Assembly (NCBI GenBank): GCA_014904845.1
Contig: MU119208.1
Span: forward strand, 62,001-126,000
Origin: Acephala macrosclerotiorum
Taxonomy: Eukaryota > Ascomycota > Leotiomycetes > Helotiales > Mollisiaceae
Direction of reading: 5' to 3'
DNA length: 64,000 bases
This document shows, piece after piece, positions 22,246-34,962 of the stretch (its first letter is position 1; each line of letters begins with the position of its first letter). The position numbers and the translations under genes were made by a program. The notes beneath the pieces are model-generated. The model had not been told where the DNA came from. It saw only the letters and a program-made list of their open reading frames with translations, and searched no databases.

Positions 22246-24060
22246 GATATGTTTGGGTCCACTGTACAGCAGATCTCAATTCCGATATCCTTAGCACAGA
22301 ATATCTCTGCTCTCTAGGCTGTAGTCGGGAAGTCGAAATCCATCATCTGCTCGACAAGGGGGAAAGCAGGTGAATGATGAAGGGTCCAGCTCGCGACTGT
22401 CTCACCCAAGCTCGGGGAGTGGAATGAGATTTTCGCAACATCAACTTGACTTGACCAAAACAGAGGCACCACTTCGTTGAGAATATGCGATAACACTCGC
22501 GCTGATACTCTTGGATTTTCGTCACAAGATGTGGTTGCGACGTCCCCCTTTTCTCCTGCCTAAGCGAGCAGCTTATGATTGGCTCGCAAGCAGAACTTGG
22601 CGTGAAAAAAAAATGCTCCCGACATTTTCGGCCAGATTTCTCATTATTCATTCTATGCATGATATTTTTCCTCTAAAAGAAAATTTGAAGTATTTGCATT
22701 CCCTCTCAGCTTATCACGGGATGGCGTGTCATGGCAACGCGTCTCCTGAACGACGCGTAAATTGCACCGCAAGTCCTTTTTCAAGACAGACGAGCGTCCT
22801 CAACTTTCAGTCTTTCGGCCTCATTCGAAGAGTGTTCAAACGACGTTTGAACGCTTTGAGGATCTTCGAATTCCACTGCATTTAGTCGATATCTCTACTT
22901 CGAAATTAGGTTCTTTCGCATCGTCTTCCATAATCGATCCTTCGAGCTAGTGCTACACCCCTCAGGAGCTTCTGCGTGTATACATGTCGTGTGGTTCAGA
23001 CTTTGTCGGAACAAGATCAAATCAACGGCGGTAGTTTAGTCCTCGGTCTTCAACTTTTCAACTTGATTTCGGGTCCTGAAGAAAATGGCATTGTCCCACC
23101 CGCCGCTGGTACATCCGACGAAAGCTCGATATCAAGGAGGTTTCAAGAACAGTAAACGCATTCTAGCAATTTTAGTCATGCTGCATTACTACCTATTGCA
23201 CGCAACCAAAAGTTCACCTCTCACAGAAATTACTCCCTTGCCACCTTCATCATCTCATCAAACACCTATAATGGTCAAATACTCGGACCCCAACTTCCCA
23301 AATTCTCAACTACCATCACGAACAGAAGTCAAGATCACTTATGACATTTTAGCTGCCCTGGGCGTGGTCCACCAGCAGAATGCGCTGCATGCTCAACACA
23401 GCGACCCTTGAACAAGCTTAGAGAAAAGTCAGCGCACCGCGTGTTCCTTAATTGACCCTCAAACAACCCCCCGACGTCTGTTTCAACTTCCAGTCAAGGA
23501 GAATTCCACAATTATCTTCTTGCTCATAGTGTTTCATCCCATCAGCACCTGCCCAGCCATTGATGCCGTAGATTCGAAAACCGGAGTCGCCCCAACCGTC
23601 ATCGACCATTTCGCAGCTGTTGATATGATTCCGGGACATGAGTCTGCAGTCCAAACGTACACAGATTTACAACTTACCAGAGAGGTATGTGAGCATTGAC
23701 TTGTTGAAGATTCTGGCAGTGCGGAAGACTGGGAGGTAGAGGAGGTGACGGAGTTGGGGTGTTTGGACGTGGTGGAGGCGACTGTTAAAGCACCTTGGGT
23801 AGAAATGGTGCACAACGAAGTAGTGTAGGACAGTTCCGCCCCAAGCTTGGTTTTGATGTTGTCAATGCCGGGATGGATGTGGTGGTGGGCGTCAAAGGTA
23901 TCGTGATTGTGTTGTGCGATGCGCTGGAGGATATTGAGGGAAGACAACTTCTGTGAGACTTGAGAGCATAAGGTTGCTGAGATTGTGGAATTTGATGGGG
24001 TTGACAAGATTGGTGAGTATATTGAAGAGGAGCTGGACGAGGTGGTCGAAGACTGCCCTG
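22246..24060. other. Region without a supportable gene; possible 3' remnant of the next pseudogene
   Basis: Open frames here lack family features. The reverse-strand frame at 23534-24064 is Ser/Thr rich and could be a displaced 3' portion of the decayed secreted-protein gene to its right. A forward ORF at 23085-23411 is not convincing because it has biased low-complexity composition and no homology clue. Confidence 0.35.
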
Positions 24061-25068
24061 TCAACGATACGCTGGAGTGTGAGGCAGAAGCTCATCACCA
24101 ATCTGAGCAAGAGTATCCGTAAGAGACTCAATGTAAGAAATAACAGGCACAGGCTCGTTTACAGCTTGAACGAGATTGTCCATGACTTGTAAGCCGCAAC
24201 TAAGTAAGCTGTCGACATCGCCAAACAAAGGTGGAATGCCGGATATCAAGGGTCCTGCGCGGTCAGGCATCTCTTGTGGTTGCTAAGTTTTCGAAAGGGC
24301 AAGCGTCAAGTCTTTGACCGACTCAACATCATCTATGTACTGTAGTTTCGAGTCGATATTAGTAAGTCATTGCTCGGACTTTCGCAAAGTAGAGCACAAT
24401 TTAGCCAAAGGAGATGCTTCGGATGTATCTGCTATAGCCGAAATAGTCTTTATTGGTACAGAAAGAGCAAAAGGCTTTGACTAGGAGCGGTAAGTGAGGC
24501 ACTCCACCAGCCGCTGAACGTAGAATGGGCCTTCGAGGCGTCAGAATTTATTGGATTTGTCGGTTTGTTCGTGGTGGTGATTGTGCCTGCATGTGTTGTT
24601 GAAGTACGGCTTGAAGTAGTGATGTTAGCCACAGGGGTAGATTCGGATTTGCTTGGATCGTTCTCAAGAGAATGGAAACGTGTGGTGCTTGGTCTGGTCC
24701 AGAGTGGGGACAAAATAGCATTTCTCGTAAAAGCTTCGGTGCAGCTGCTACGGGAGGGCGATTGTCCCATTGCTGTTGAAACCATGCAGAATCCACTATT
24801 CTAAGTGATAGAGAGTCCGTTTTGCTTGTTTGGGCCGGGACAGGTTATGAGCTGGTGTATTGCCAGTGGTGGCGTTGCTGGATACATCGAGGGATCCTGT
24901 TCCCAATATGGAGCTCGACAGGAAAGCACTACTGCTAATGGCCGAGAAAGAGGAAACGGAGGCATTGCGACACGGGTATGGCGGGCTTGACTGAGGCTGT
25001 ACCGGAGAGGCATAAGCCTGTAGAAATAGAACAAAGAAAGTGAGAATAAAATCTAAATAATACCGCAT
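24061..25068 (-). pseudogene. Decayed Ser/Thr-rich secreted protein gene
   Basis: The reverse strand begins at ATG 25068 with a clear signal peptide (MRYYLDFILTFFVLFLQAYA) followed by Ser-rich sequence. An 85-nt phase-0 intron can be placed at 24801-24885 (GTATCC...ACTTAG, CTCATAAC branch-like), leading into a Ser/Thr-rich block such as TTHAGTITTTNKPTNPI. Further on, a coding-like frame (KTISAIADTSEASPLAKLC..., IPPLFGDVDSLLSCGLQVMD) is interrupted in one frame by TGA, TAG and TGA. Such composition suits a heavily O-glycosylated wall or secreted protein. The function is unknown. The 3' exon structure cannot be resolved by eye, so alternative introns might rescue part of it. Confidence 0.45.
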
Positions 25069-25968
25069 GACGAGTATCAGCTTTCAAAAATTTCAAACAG
25101 AATGGCGGCAATTGAGAGAACGCCAAACGATGGAATCTCTCTTACAGCAAGAACAGTTTAAAGGAGAACATGGCGACCATCTTCTGAGCTGGGAGACAAG
25201 ACTGAAAATTGACTCTTAAACTTGATCAGCACCAGAATAGATCGACCAATTCAAGAAGGTAGGACGAAATTTCAAGAGAAGTTTGCAGTGTTTCTGCATG
25301 CTCGCGTAACACCAAGACCAGGACACCCATCCAACCCAAGATGGCAAACATGGTCATCTCAACAACCGCATCCCAACCCCCCCTTTTTTTTTTTTTTTTA
25401 CCCCTTTTTACCCTTCCAAAATTAGCCGAGATTCCTTTCTGAGCATGCTCCGTACTTCCTGTGGTGTGCTCCGGAGTTGTTTATAATTGAAGACGGCCAT
25501 GAGGAAATGATACCGTTTTCAATCATGTACTTCACATGAAATATTGAATAAAAAGTCAAGTTATGGAGGGCCGTCCTGATTATTTGTCTTAGTAGCGCAT
25601 AGATCTCTCGAGACTCCTTGCTCTTCCGAATTCGCTGGAGGCGGACGGGTTGCGGATCTTGGTAGGGCAGATGAAGGGTGGAATGAAGGAGATCCCTCTT
25701 TACCAGCTGTGGATTTGCCTTTGACGATATGCCTTTGACGATAGTTAAAGGTATCCCGCTAGGGGAAAAAAAGACCACGTAGAGTTTACGTAATAACACG
25801 TGAAATCAAAGTCACGTTTTTGCCATCAGTAGTCTATGGCACTTTGTGAGTGCCTTATAAAGCCTGAAAATTAAGGTTTTAGCGCCACTTAACCTTTATA
25901 ACATTAAAATCTCAACTCTATCTCTCAGCTCCATCTCTCAGCTCCATCTCTACTCTATAACCCCTAAA
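25069..25968. other. Intergenic region with poly-T run and short direct repeats
   Basis: A run of 17 T lies at 25384-25400. The CTCAGCTCCATCT unit occurs twice in tandem at about 25925-25955, just before the small ORF at 25969. No gene is supported in the interval. Confidence 0.45.
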
Positions 25969-26157
25969 ATGTTCGCTCCTGGCTTCACTCTCTATGACAA
26001 TTTAGTGCGCTATCGCACGCGACTTCCCTCGGCTTCTACTAAAGCTCCAAAAGACTCAAACCCTTTACAACCATTTGAGCTTACAAACTCTCCTCAAAAT
26101 CGACTACGCTGTGCCGATTGTCACATGATCAGGTTCAAGTACTGGTGTCCATCTTGA
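25969..26157 (+). CDS. Possible small Cys-containing protein (62 aa)
   Basis: The ORF starts at a good ATG context (TAAAATGTTC) after a pyrimidine-rich leader and encodes MFAPGFTLYDNLVRYRTRLP..., ending with Cys pairs (LRCADCHMIRFKYWCPS). The C-x2-C plus later H and C could bind a metal ion. I do not recognise the family. It may be a genuine short gene or the remnant of a repeated sequence. It is convergent with the polygalacturonase gene, 28 bp away from its stop. Confidence 0.35.
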   Translation: MFAPGFTLYDNLVRYRTRLPSASTKAPKDSNPLQPFELTNSPQNRLRCADCHMIRFKYWCPS

Positions 26158-26185
26158 TCATTATTAAACAAATTTCTATACGCTC

Positions 26186-27662
26186 TCAGTTGAAGCCCTT
26201 GTAAATCGTAGAGCATGTAACATCCAACGTCGACTGATCAACATTCAAACAGTACGCCAAGTCCGTCCCATTCGGACTCACAACATTGATGCTACTCGCT
26301 ACAATGTTGTTACAAACCGTCGAACTAGAACAAGCAAACGTCCCAATCTCCGGCTGATACTTCTTCGTCGTCTTCCCCTTAAAGTCCTTAAACACAATAT
26401 CCGTAATCGTCAACGGACTCGGATATTCTAAACACAACGTCAAATTACTCTGTCCATAACACTGATCAACCTCGATGGCGTAATCGACGGCATCAATGGT
26501 CATGGTGTCATAGGTAATGTTGGCAACGCGTCCGCTACCACCGCCACCTTGGAGGTCACCAGAGAGGGCGGAGGGTGTGTTGGGCCAGACTTTGATACGG
26601 GCGCCATCTGTCGCGTTGTGGAGAGAGGTGTTGAAGACATAGATGTTTTCAACGATGTCGTATTCGCCGACGTATTGGCCAAGGGAACCGACTGATATTC
26701 CGTGGGAGCCATTGCACCACATGTTTTGGACGAGGATATTGGTGCTGTTTGGTTTGAAGGAGATACAGTCTGTATTCATTAGCTGCTGTGCGGAACTTGG
26801 TTGAAAGAGGAAATAACTTACCATCCCCATTGTTAACGACAGAGTTCTGGATCGTGATGTCTGTGCTTCGGTATGTGTCCCAACCATCTGTGTTCTTTGC
26901 AACGTTAGCGCTCTTGCTTGCTCCTGCGATGTTGATATTGTCGAACACCACATTGCTGGAGTTGGCTACGAAATGGTAGTATTCAGGCGAGTATCGTAGA
27001 ACTAAGTCGCTGATGATCGAATCGTGGAGTCCATCAACTCCAATGAGAACGGGCCGCAGAGTGTAGATGTTGGCGGCATAGGTGTCGTACCAGATCTGTC
27101 CATTGCCGTCGAGAGTCCCGCCGCCGTAGATGTTGACATCCGTTCCTCCCAGTTTGAAGAATGAGGTCACGTTCTGGAAGATGAATCTGAAGGAATTCGC
27201 TTGCCAGTACGTTGTGTCATTCGTGAATTGGATGTATGATTGAATGTCTATTTTCTGTCAGTTTGAAAGACATTCAAGCAGATCATTTCACCCACCAATG
27301 TCGATATGCTCCAAGAATGTGAGATCCAAGGCCGTCCCAATTGTGTACTTGATCCCTTCACGGAAAACGACATGGCCACCATTGTTGCAAGAATGGAGAG
27401 CACTCAGGATGTAGGTCGAGTCATCAGTGACGCTGTCGTTGTGGCTCTGCACATAGCAGACCTTGTTCCGAGGCGGAGGAGATGGAGGCGGTTTGTGCGG
27501 TGACTTGGGATGGCAAGAGATTTTTGGTCTCGGTGAGACGTGATCTGGAGCTTGCTTTCCGCTAGAGCTCTTCGCCCAATCTTGAAGTGCTGACCATGTC
27601 GGCGATGCAACTGTCACCGTCGCTGTCGCGAGAGCGAGGATGGTCGTGAGCTGGAAACGCAT
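26186..27662 (-). CDS. Secreted exo-polygalacturonase, glycoside hydrolase family 28 (458 aa)
   Basis: Three reverse-strand exons: 27296-27662, 26822-27247 and 26186-26769. The introns at 27248-27295 (48 nt) and 26770-26821 (52 nt) keep the frame. Residues 1-19 are a signal peptide ([19 protein letters not shown]), followed by a Pro-rich linker. The GH28 catalytic motifs are complete: NTDGWD (Asn241), NNGDD formed across the second splice junction (Asp264/265), GSHGISVG (His287) and RIKVW (322-326). Fungal enzymes of this exo-type remove galacturonic acid units from pectin ends, outside the cell. Several N-glycosylation sequons are present. This is the clearest sign that the organism degrades plant material. 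It appears fully intact. Confidence 0.93.
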
Positions 27663-29414
27663 CGTGAGAACGTCAATTGAGTCCGTTGGCAACGATTGAC
27701 TGCAGAAGAGCTACCCTTTTCCAAGAATGAAATCATGACGACTTTATTTATTGAGCTCGGAGGGTATTGACAGCTCCAGCCTGGGCCGATGCAGTGGTGG
27801 AATGCAAAGTTTAGGATGAAGACCTGGATATTTTTCCGGACAGCTCTCCACCAGCTTCTCCAATGTAACTTTCCCAGCCCCGCATCTAGAGCCCCATTCG
27901 AAGCTTTCTTGATATGATGTGATTGGAAGAAGCGGATATTGTCAGGTACGCGAAGAAACATCCATGAAGATCACTGTACGGACAAAATTGTGGTTGGTGG
28001 ATTTGAAATGTAGCTGTCTAGCCGAGCCTCCCGAGTCGCTGGACCCAGATGACAATTTCCAGAAGCTTTCTGCAGCCTCCATCACTAAGAACACGAGTCA
28101 TCTGAAGCTTTGATTACATCTCTAAGACTTTGATGGTTGCGTTGATCGGATGGAGCATTTCATTTGTGGACTTCGATCCGGGAAAACTGCCAGACATCCG
28201 AGGAGAAAGGGGCATCATGTGATTCTATTACCTCCTGAGCGTGGATAGCGTCAGTGCCGAACAGCCAGAGCACCTTGGAGGATGTACAAGCCCGGAACCA
28301 AGAATCTGAAAATTTGTCCCCCAGAACACGCTGCAGGAACTGGCCATTTTCTGCGACATGATTACGAGACTCGTGCTTGACACTCTGGAACTCGAAATTT
28401 CGAGCAAGCCCAAGGCTGAGAGAGATCGCATCACTCAATGTGATATTCCGGGAATTTGGAGTTTTCGAGATCTGAGAGCAGGAAGCGAAGGTCAAATTGT
28501 GCAGGCGCCTCAAGCGCTATTTCCCTTGAAGATCCTTCTTTAACCTCGTAAGCGCTGTCGAGTCCAGGCTCAGTGGCTGCATCCCCATATCTTCTTCTTC
28601 CTCTCCCTTGCATCTGCATTCCCCGCAAGGAGCATCGTTGCCGAACCCAGAAAACCGGGTGGGAGGGAGATTATGAACTCACGTTTGCTTTTTCACGTTT
28701 TGACCTTGGACACAGCGTGGGACGGTCCATACAGGACTGCGGCTCACATTATGTAGCAGTGCCAGCTTCTGAAGTTGTGTCGAATTGATGGGAAGTAAAA
28801 GCGCCGAGTACCAATGACCCCCACACCCAGTTACACGACTCACGTCGAACCTGATTCTGTGTTTTGTTACTGTTTTGTGTTACTGTGGCAAAGTCGGCAA
28901 GTGGACCATGCCGAATTATTGGATATCTCGATGTGTAATGTTCGACCGAATGAGCATTGGGAGAGTGATGCCGAAATGCCAGGCAGGGAAAATTACCGGA
29001 TCTTCTTGGGGAACCAAAACCACTCGTACAAATCGAGTCAGATGCCGCCCAGACCGCGAGACCAGATTCCTGGTCATAACATTCACGTATCATCGCGGAT
29101 GCGGTCCTTCTTCCAACGCAGTTGGGGGTTTCAAGAGATCTTGGGTCGATTAACCTGGTGCAGATCCGGTTCGCGGGACAAGATCTCGGATTTTCGATCA
29201 CCTGCATCTTCTCATCTCATCTTCAGCATGCATAAAACTATATCGATCGGCTGATATTTTCACAGACCAAAAGCCGAAAGAATCCAGACTTTCACTGACC
29301 GTGGACCTCTCCCTCTCATCAACATATCAAGAGGCTTCACCCCACGCTTGTGCCAGTCGTCCTTCCAGGGACCAGGGTCAAACTCTCCGAGTTAATGCCA
29401 GGTTGATATTAAGT
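27663..29414. other. Region without a supportable gene
   Basis: Directly upstream of the polygalacturonase (its promoter side). Open frames on both strands (for example reverse 28160-28513 and forward 28814-29254) look partly protein-like but show no motif, no codon pattern and no splice-supported extension, so I do not call them. Confidence 0.4.
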
Positions 29415-29879
29415 TCAGCACCCGTTTCCGTTTACTAGTCGTGGCTTGCTCGCGTGCGGACTGCGTGGGAAGCCTGCAGGCAGAATAGCTGCGGACTGGA
29501 GATTGTTGAAGATACCTAAGACGACAAGGCGGCATTCAAGGACATGGTCATTGGTTCGACCGAGTATGTCAAAAAAGCCATGCAGCAAATGCCTGTCCGG
29601 ATGCTCCCCGGCGACCCGGATTGCAGAAAGTTTGTGTGACAATGCGAGATACTCCTTCCCCTCTAGCTCCTCAAGCAGGGATCATTAGGCGATTTCTGAG
29701 CACTGAAGATCCTCTTTGGGTAGTCCGGACGAGGCAGCAGGGTCTGCTGCCTCGCAATCTTGGATCCAGGGCATGGGGTGCGCATAAGTCGATCTTGAGC
29801 AAGCCATACATGCGGCGGAGACAGAATCCGGCTCGGCGCGCTGGCAAAGTCCATCCTCCATAATATCTTCAAGTTTCAA
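29415..29879 (-). pseudogene. Possible decayed coding remnant
   Basis: A reverse-strand frame reads VSAACMACSRSTYAHPMPW..., is broken by adjacent TAA TGA codons near 29680, and continues in the same frame as LEELEGKEYLALSHKLSAIR and LLHGFFDILGRTNDHVLECR. Composition on both sides of the stops looks coding. No family is recognised, and an intron covering the stops is possible. Confidence 0.25.
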
Positions 29880-30337
29880 CCCCTCTGCCGTCCTCTACTT
29901 CTGTTGAGAAAGTGATCTGTCAAATAAACATTATGATTGAAAGCTATTTCGTGAGGTTATCAAGATTTACACCTGCCGATACATGCCATACACGTCTAGC
30001 CATTATATCCTGGATCCTTTCTTCTCGGACCAACCCGTTCCAGACCGCAGCGCACCCTATTTCGAGAACAAGGCAACATGGCCGAAGTTGGCGACAGAAA
30101 ACTCCACAACGTCATTACGCTTGTGCAGAACGACGAAAGTAAATCCTCTTCCCACCATGGCAATGCGAGGACAATTATGACAGAAAAACAATATGCATCT
30201 ATCCCGTTATTGCCGCAGGAGACTACCACCACCACCACCACCACTCCATTGTACACGCCACCGGATCGAGGCCTCGCCAGACTCCTGCCCACCACCCGAA
30301 AGTCCCTCATCCGAAGACATCCTCGGCCACTCAGAAC

Positions 30338-32027
30338 TCAGAGCCTTGAACTAGATACCGCCGGCCCAGCGGCAGAACCCACATGGAAACTTCCTCCCCC
30401 CTCCCCTCCAAGTCCCACATGTCCACCATGACCATTACTGAATAGCGGCCCATTATCATCAAGGTATACCCCCTGACAATCCTCAAGCGCATACACATCC
30501 TCAAACGGGACATGCTCTTCCTGCTGTTCCGCCTTGAGAAAGAAATACGGTCCGCTATTCGCTCCCGTGGGACTCATCTCTCCAAGCGGCGGCGTCAACG
30601 GACTCCTCTGTCTCCTCTGATTCTCGATCTGCGTCCTGGTTGCCCTCTCAAATTGCGCTCGGCGCGCGTTGTCGATCATGCTCAAACTCCTATTGCCGAC
30701 CCCACTCCCGCCTCTGGGATCAAAAGGCGAAGGCGAAAACCTGGAATCGAAGGTTTGATTCAAGCGTTCACGATCTTCTCGCTGTCGTTGTTGTCGTTGG
30801 AGCTTGGTCTTCGAAGCGCAGATCCCTCCCTTTCGACCAGATAATTGACGTGAGGGAGCAGGATGATGGGAGCCGTCTCCTCCGAGGCGGGGATACTGTT
30901 TCTTGGAGGAAGTACCTTTTCGGTAACGGGTTGTGGATTGAACGCCGTCTTTTATGGCGAAGGGTTCGAGGACCCATTCTGTGGATTTTTTGGAGTCGTC
31001 GCCTGGGAGTTTGCGTTCTGTTTTCTTGAATGCCTTTAAGAGTGTTGTTGTTAGTTACTGTGTGCAGTTTGTAGTTGCTGTTGTATGTTATGATGGGGAT
31101 GGGATAAAGGGAGAGGAAGAGATAAGAGAGAGGGGGGAAACATACAGCATTCATAGATAGGTTGTGACGAATGCTGTTCATCCATCCTTTTCCATCCGAT
31201 GATCCTTTCTGTGTGTTCTCCCTGAACCATTGGTAGATCTCCTGCAACACCATGGAGTGATTTGGTGCACTCATTAGGGCACGATAGATGAGCTTTGCGT
31301 AGGGCTCATCGGCACCATGATCATCCAGATCCACGGCCGTCATCTCACGAGAGCTATTCCCTCCTCCATCTTCGGAGCTTTCGTTCGAAGCCATGAACGG
31401 AGGAGGCTTGTCATATGGCAGACTGCTGGGACCGAAGCCATCATCTTCCATCTTGGGTCCAGGACTGTGGCTGATGCTCAAGCGAGCAAAGTCACGAGGC
31501 TCTTCCAGAGAGGGGTAGCTCATGTTTGATCGGTGGTGGTTGTTGGGCATATCATCGGATTTGTTGGGATCGATCATGTACATAGAAGGATCGTAGCTAT
31601 CCATGGACATGTTGGATGGGTCTTGGAACAGGCGGATATTCTCTGGCATCCAGCGAGGGACACCGGGATCCATGTCTCGTAGCCAGACGCCATTACCGTC
31701 GTTCCCCGTGATGGCAGGCGAGAAGCCATAGTAACCGCTGGTATTTGGGTCTTCGAATGATTGTTGTTGACTTGGGTCTGTCCACAGCGGCGCAGAATGG
31801 GACATCGAGATAGGCATCGGATTGACGAGATCGTAGTTTACAGGTAGAAGGGACGAGGAGGTAGAGCTTGTCATGAATTGCTGAGATTGTGACCGAGGAG
31901 GACCGTCACAAGAGAGCATTCGATGGGAGGAGTTTGATTGTGATGAAGGTCCGGGGCCATCGGGATAAGAGAAGTTGATGGGCAAGCCATGTAGCTGAGG
32001 TTGACGATGATACTGCCCCGAATTCAT
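30338..32027 (-). CDS. Forkhead transcription factor (525 aa)
   Basis: Two reverse-strand exons: 31146-32027 and 30338-31033, with a 112-nt pyrimidine-rich intron (31034-31145) at phase 0 inside the DNA-binding domain. The start is ATG 32025-32027. The forkhead domain begins near residue 239 (ADEPYAKLIYRALMSAPNH) and includes LQEIYQWFREN, the recognition-helix signature GWMNSIRHNLSMNAAF across the splice, and the wing region (TEWVLEPFAI, TTRYRKG). The flanks are Ser/Asn/Pro rich and disordered, as in other fungal forkheads. These factors bind GTAAACA-like sites and control cell-cycle or sexual-development genes. Which subgroup this is cannot be decided here. The C-terminus is Gly/Ser rich. 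Confidence 0.88.
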
Positions 32028-33131
32028 AGTGAGGAGCACCACGGCAACTAGGGAAACAGACCCCGCTGCCGGTGAGGTGACTCAAAGTGAGGATATCCTT
32101 TCAATGCTGAAGGCGATTGCTCAGTATTGTGCGACACCTGGGAACGGATACCGAGTCGGAGAATTCGAAGAATTGGGAATAGCAAAGGAGTGACTGATGT
32201 AGTTATTCATCAAGAGTATACTATTGCCCGGCCACTAGCCGGACAAGGCCATCAATGACAGGCATGCAGCATGGCGTGCCAGCGCATGGACATGGTATTG
32301 ATGCGTGATGCAAGGCTTGTTTGCAACGGAACGTAACATAAGGAAGACTCTAGGAGAAGACTACCCTAGCAAGAGAGGCTCTGAAAGACAATCACCGTCA
32401 TTCCTACCTATCATTCACGCTAACTAGAAATTTGAGGCACTCACCATGCAGGTGCATTGCGGTATTCTGTGTGCTCCTAGCGCGGCGGCCACCTGCATTT
32501 GCTACAGTAGAGGCGCATTGTGTAGACAGAAAAGAAGCGAGTGTTACCGAAACAGCCTCGCCCGGGCTATCGTTTGTGCAATCATTTTTGGCAATGGGTG
32601 TGTGTTTCATGGAGAGAGCTGTTTCTAGAAGAGCGCTAGAACTAGGTTGTCGATTCACTTACCCGCGGAGAGAAAAAAGCATTTCCGGGGCAATATCTTG
32701 AATGAGTGGATCCGGTGTAAGGACCCAATATTTTCGCAGAGCGCCAACCAAGAGATTTGAGAGATGAAGCCGCAGGTATCCATCTTAGGGGTCACAACCC
32801 CGGGAAAATCTACTGGCACATCTGCAGTAACAGCGTCGCGCCTATCTTGCCCCGTTAAAGGCACAAGAGCGAAGAGGAACAATGGCCCGGCAATGCTTTC
32901 TTGTGCTTTTGTGGCTGAGAGCTGCCTGCAAAAAAGATTGGCTGTTCATAGCGAACTCCTCCTACCACGCAATATATCAACGGTGTCGTACAATGCTACC
33001 TAAGCACCACATGACACGTGCAATGATCTGATCTGGAATAGTGGTTCAGTGATGAATTGCATTTTTCGCAGCTATGGAGTGCTACTTCCCAAAGTCATTG
33101 TTTCAAGTCCACGCAAGCAGACCCCAAACAA
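32028..33131. other. Intergenic region between cactin 3' end and forkhead 5' side
   Basis: This 1.1 kb upstream of the forkhead gene is presumably its promoter and leader. No coding frame is convincing. Confidence 0.4.
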
Positions 33132-34962
33132 TCATTTTCTGTAGTAAATCTAAATGACAAGTCAGCAAATAATAAATACTGGCACACAATTAATTGTTAC
33201 TTACCTTTTTGTACTGGAAGTGTAGTTGAAGAATGCCCTGTGTGGGAAAATCAGTTTTCTGTTCAAGGGTATGGGGGAAATCATCTGACGCGCGCCTCTG
33301 ATTGCTCGCGGTAAATGGTAAGCGTACCTTGTCGAAACTACTCTTGAAGCCACGGTCCCGCTTTGCGCTGTAATCCCACTCTTTGTCCACGATGCGGAAG
33401 GCAATGTCCTCATATGGCGGTCCTGCGATGAAGCGAATTAGGCAGGTGTCTTCCTCGCCCGCTGGCGCAAATGATTCTCCTCGCTTGCGCCCATTCTCTC
33501 TGATAATCTTGAAGGTTGGAGCTTTGGCCTTGTCAATGAGATCTGGATAGAAGATATTGAACTTGTAGCCTTGCACGACTTTTGGTGGTGGGTTGTCATG
33601 GTCATAGTGAGTTTGATTGTACTTGTTCCATTCGTAGCCCATCTGTACACGATTGAAGTATCTGGGTTTTCTTGGTCTGTACTTGTCTGCCCACTGTGGT
33701 TGTGATGCTGATGTGACGGCTTCTTCTCCAGTGAAAATCTCTTCGTCCTCATCAACACCTCGAGCTACTTCTCTCTCGTAGAGCGCCTTTGTTGCTTGCG
33801 AGAAGTCTTCGTTTACAGTAGAAGAGAATCGTTGGGTACCTGGCGGACCGCCTGCAGCCGTGGCCACACTGACAACTTTGCTGCTTGAACTTTGCGTCTT
33901 TTCCGCGACCTGTTGCTTCAGTGGAACATATCCAAGCTTCAAGACCTTCCGTCGTTCTGCGACAATTTTCTGAAGGAAGACTGATTCATCAACTACCTCG
34001 CTAGACCTGTCTTCGGCGTGTAACTTCAGAAGCGGCTCCGGGTCGTGGTTCTGGGAATAGGGAAATGGGGGTTGTAGTCGGGTAATTTGCGAGACATCCA
34101 TCGATTGTTCCGTACCTTCCTCGGTGACTTGAAGTGGGCTAGCAAGCAATTCCTGCATCTTCTCTCGTACGCCTTGTGCATCTTCCTGTTGCTGTTTTCG
34201 CAATGTATCTAATCGACTGTCGAGAACGGACTGGTAGACCTTCTTGAGCTTCGCCTTTGCTTTCCATATGAGAAGACTTCGTAGAAGTTGCTCCCAGTAA
34301 TCGAAATCAATGTTCTCATTCGATCGCAGCTTGGCTCTAATTGACTTCTCCAATGCCTCCAATTGTTCGTACGTCTTTGGGCCCAGCAGCTTATCGATGT
34401 CTGCTGCAACAGAGCTGACAGCACGACCCTCGCGACCCAGAGGCTTCAGTTTTTGTCGGCGGTCGTTGCAAATAATCTGCATGGTCTTCCAGTAATCCTG
34501 ATTCGTCCTGTTCTTCTCCAAAGTAAGGTACGAGTTAATATCGGTCTCTAGCTCGCCCAATTGCGCATCGTTGAGGCCCTCAAATACACCTTCCGGATCA
34601 ACAACTTCATGCTGAACCTCCTCTTCGTCATCATCTAGCAAATCTCTGTCCGGATCGATTACTCGTAGAATGACTGCCAGCCAGTCTATCGGCTTAGCTC
34701 TTCCTTCCCTCACACGTATATCGGCCTTCTTCTTTGCCTGTTTCAGAACGAAACTGTCCTCCTCCGAGACCCATTTGCGCGTTTGTTCGTCTTCGAAAGC
34801 ATCGTTATTGTTCTTGGAAGGTCGGAAGTCCGGGGTTCTGCTGCCTAAGCCAGTTTGCTTCGCGGGTTTCGAGATGCGGTTGTTCTGGTCGCGTCGCGGG
34901 GCTGTGATGTCTCTCGCAGGGGAATCGCGTCCTGCTATCATCGCTCTCCTTCCAGGATCCAT
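33132..34962 (-). CDS. Cactin, spliceosome-associated protein (561 aa)
   Basis: Three exons on the reverse strand: 33328-34962, 33205-33237 (33 nt) and 33132-33149 (18 nt including the stop). The 90-nt intron at 33238-33327 is a multiple of three and leaves the frame open if unspliced; the 55-nt intron at 33150-33204 leads to a last exon encoding only IYYRK-stop. This gives the invariant cactin ending ...GILQLHFQYKK-IYYRK. Residues about 60-250 are the helical, charged middle domain (FVLKQAKKKADIR, WLAVILRVIDPDRDLLDDDE). Residues from about 430 form the conserved C-terminal domain (WADKYRPRKPRYFNRVQMGY, YKFNIFYPDLIDK). Cactin acts in nuclear pre-mRNA splicing in yeast and animals. Confidence 0.92.

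Noticed and set aside
23085..23411. Forward ORF of 108 aa
   Set aside because: No homology clue and biased composition; it could be chance.
28814..29254. Forward ORF of 146 aa
   Set aside because: No domain, no convincing codon pattern, overlaps an equally long reverse ORF; not reported as a gene.
30512..31029. Long forward-strand ORFs opposite the forkhead gene
   Set aside because: They are the antisense shadow of the forkhead exon 2; the reverse strand has clear domain homology and splice sites.
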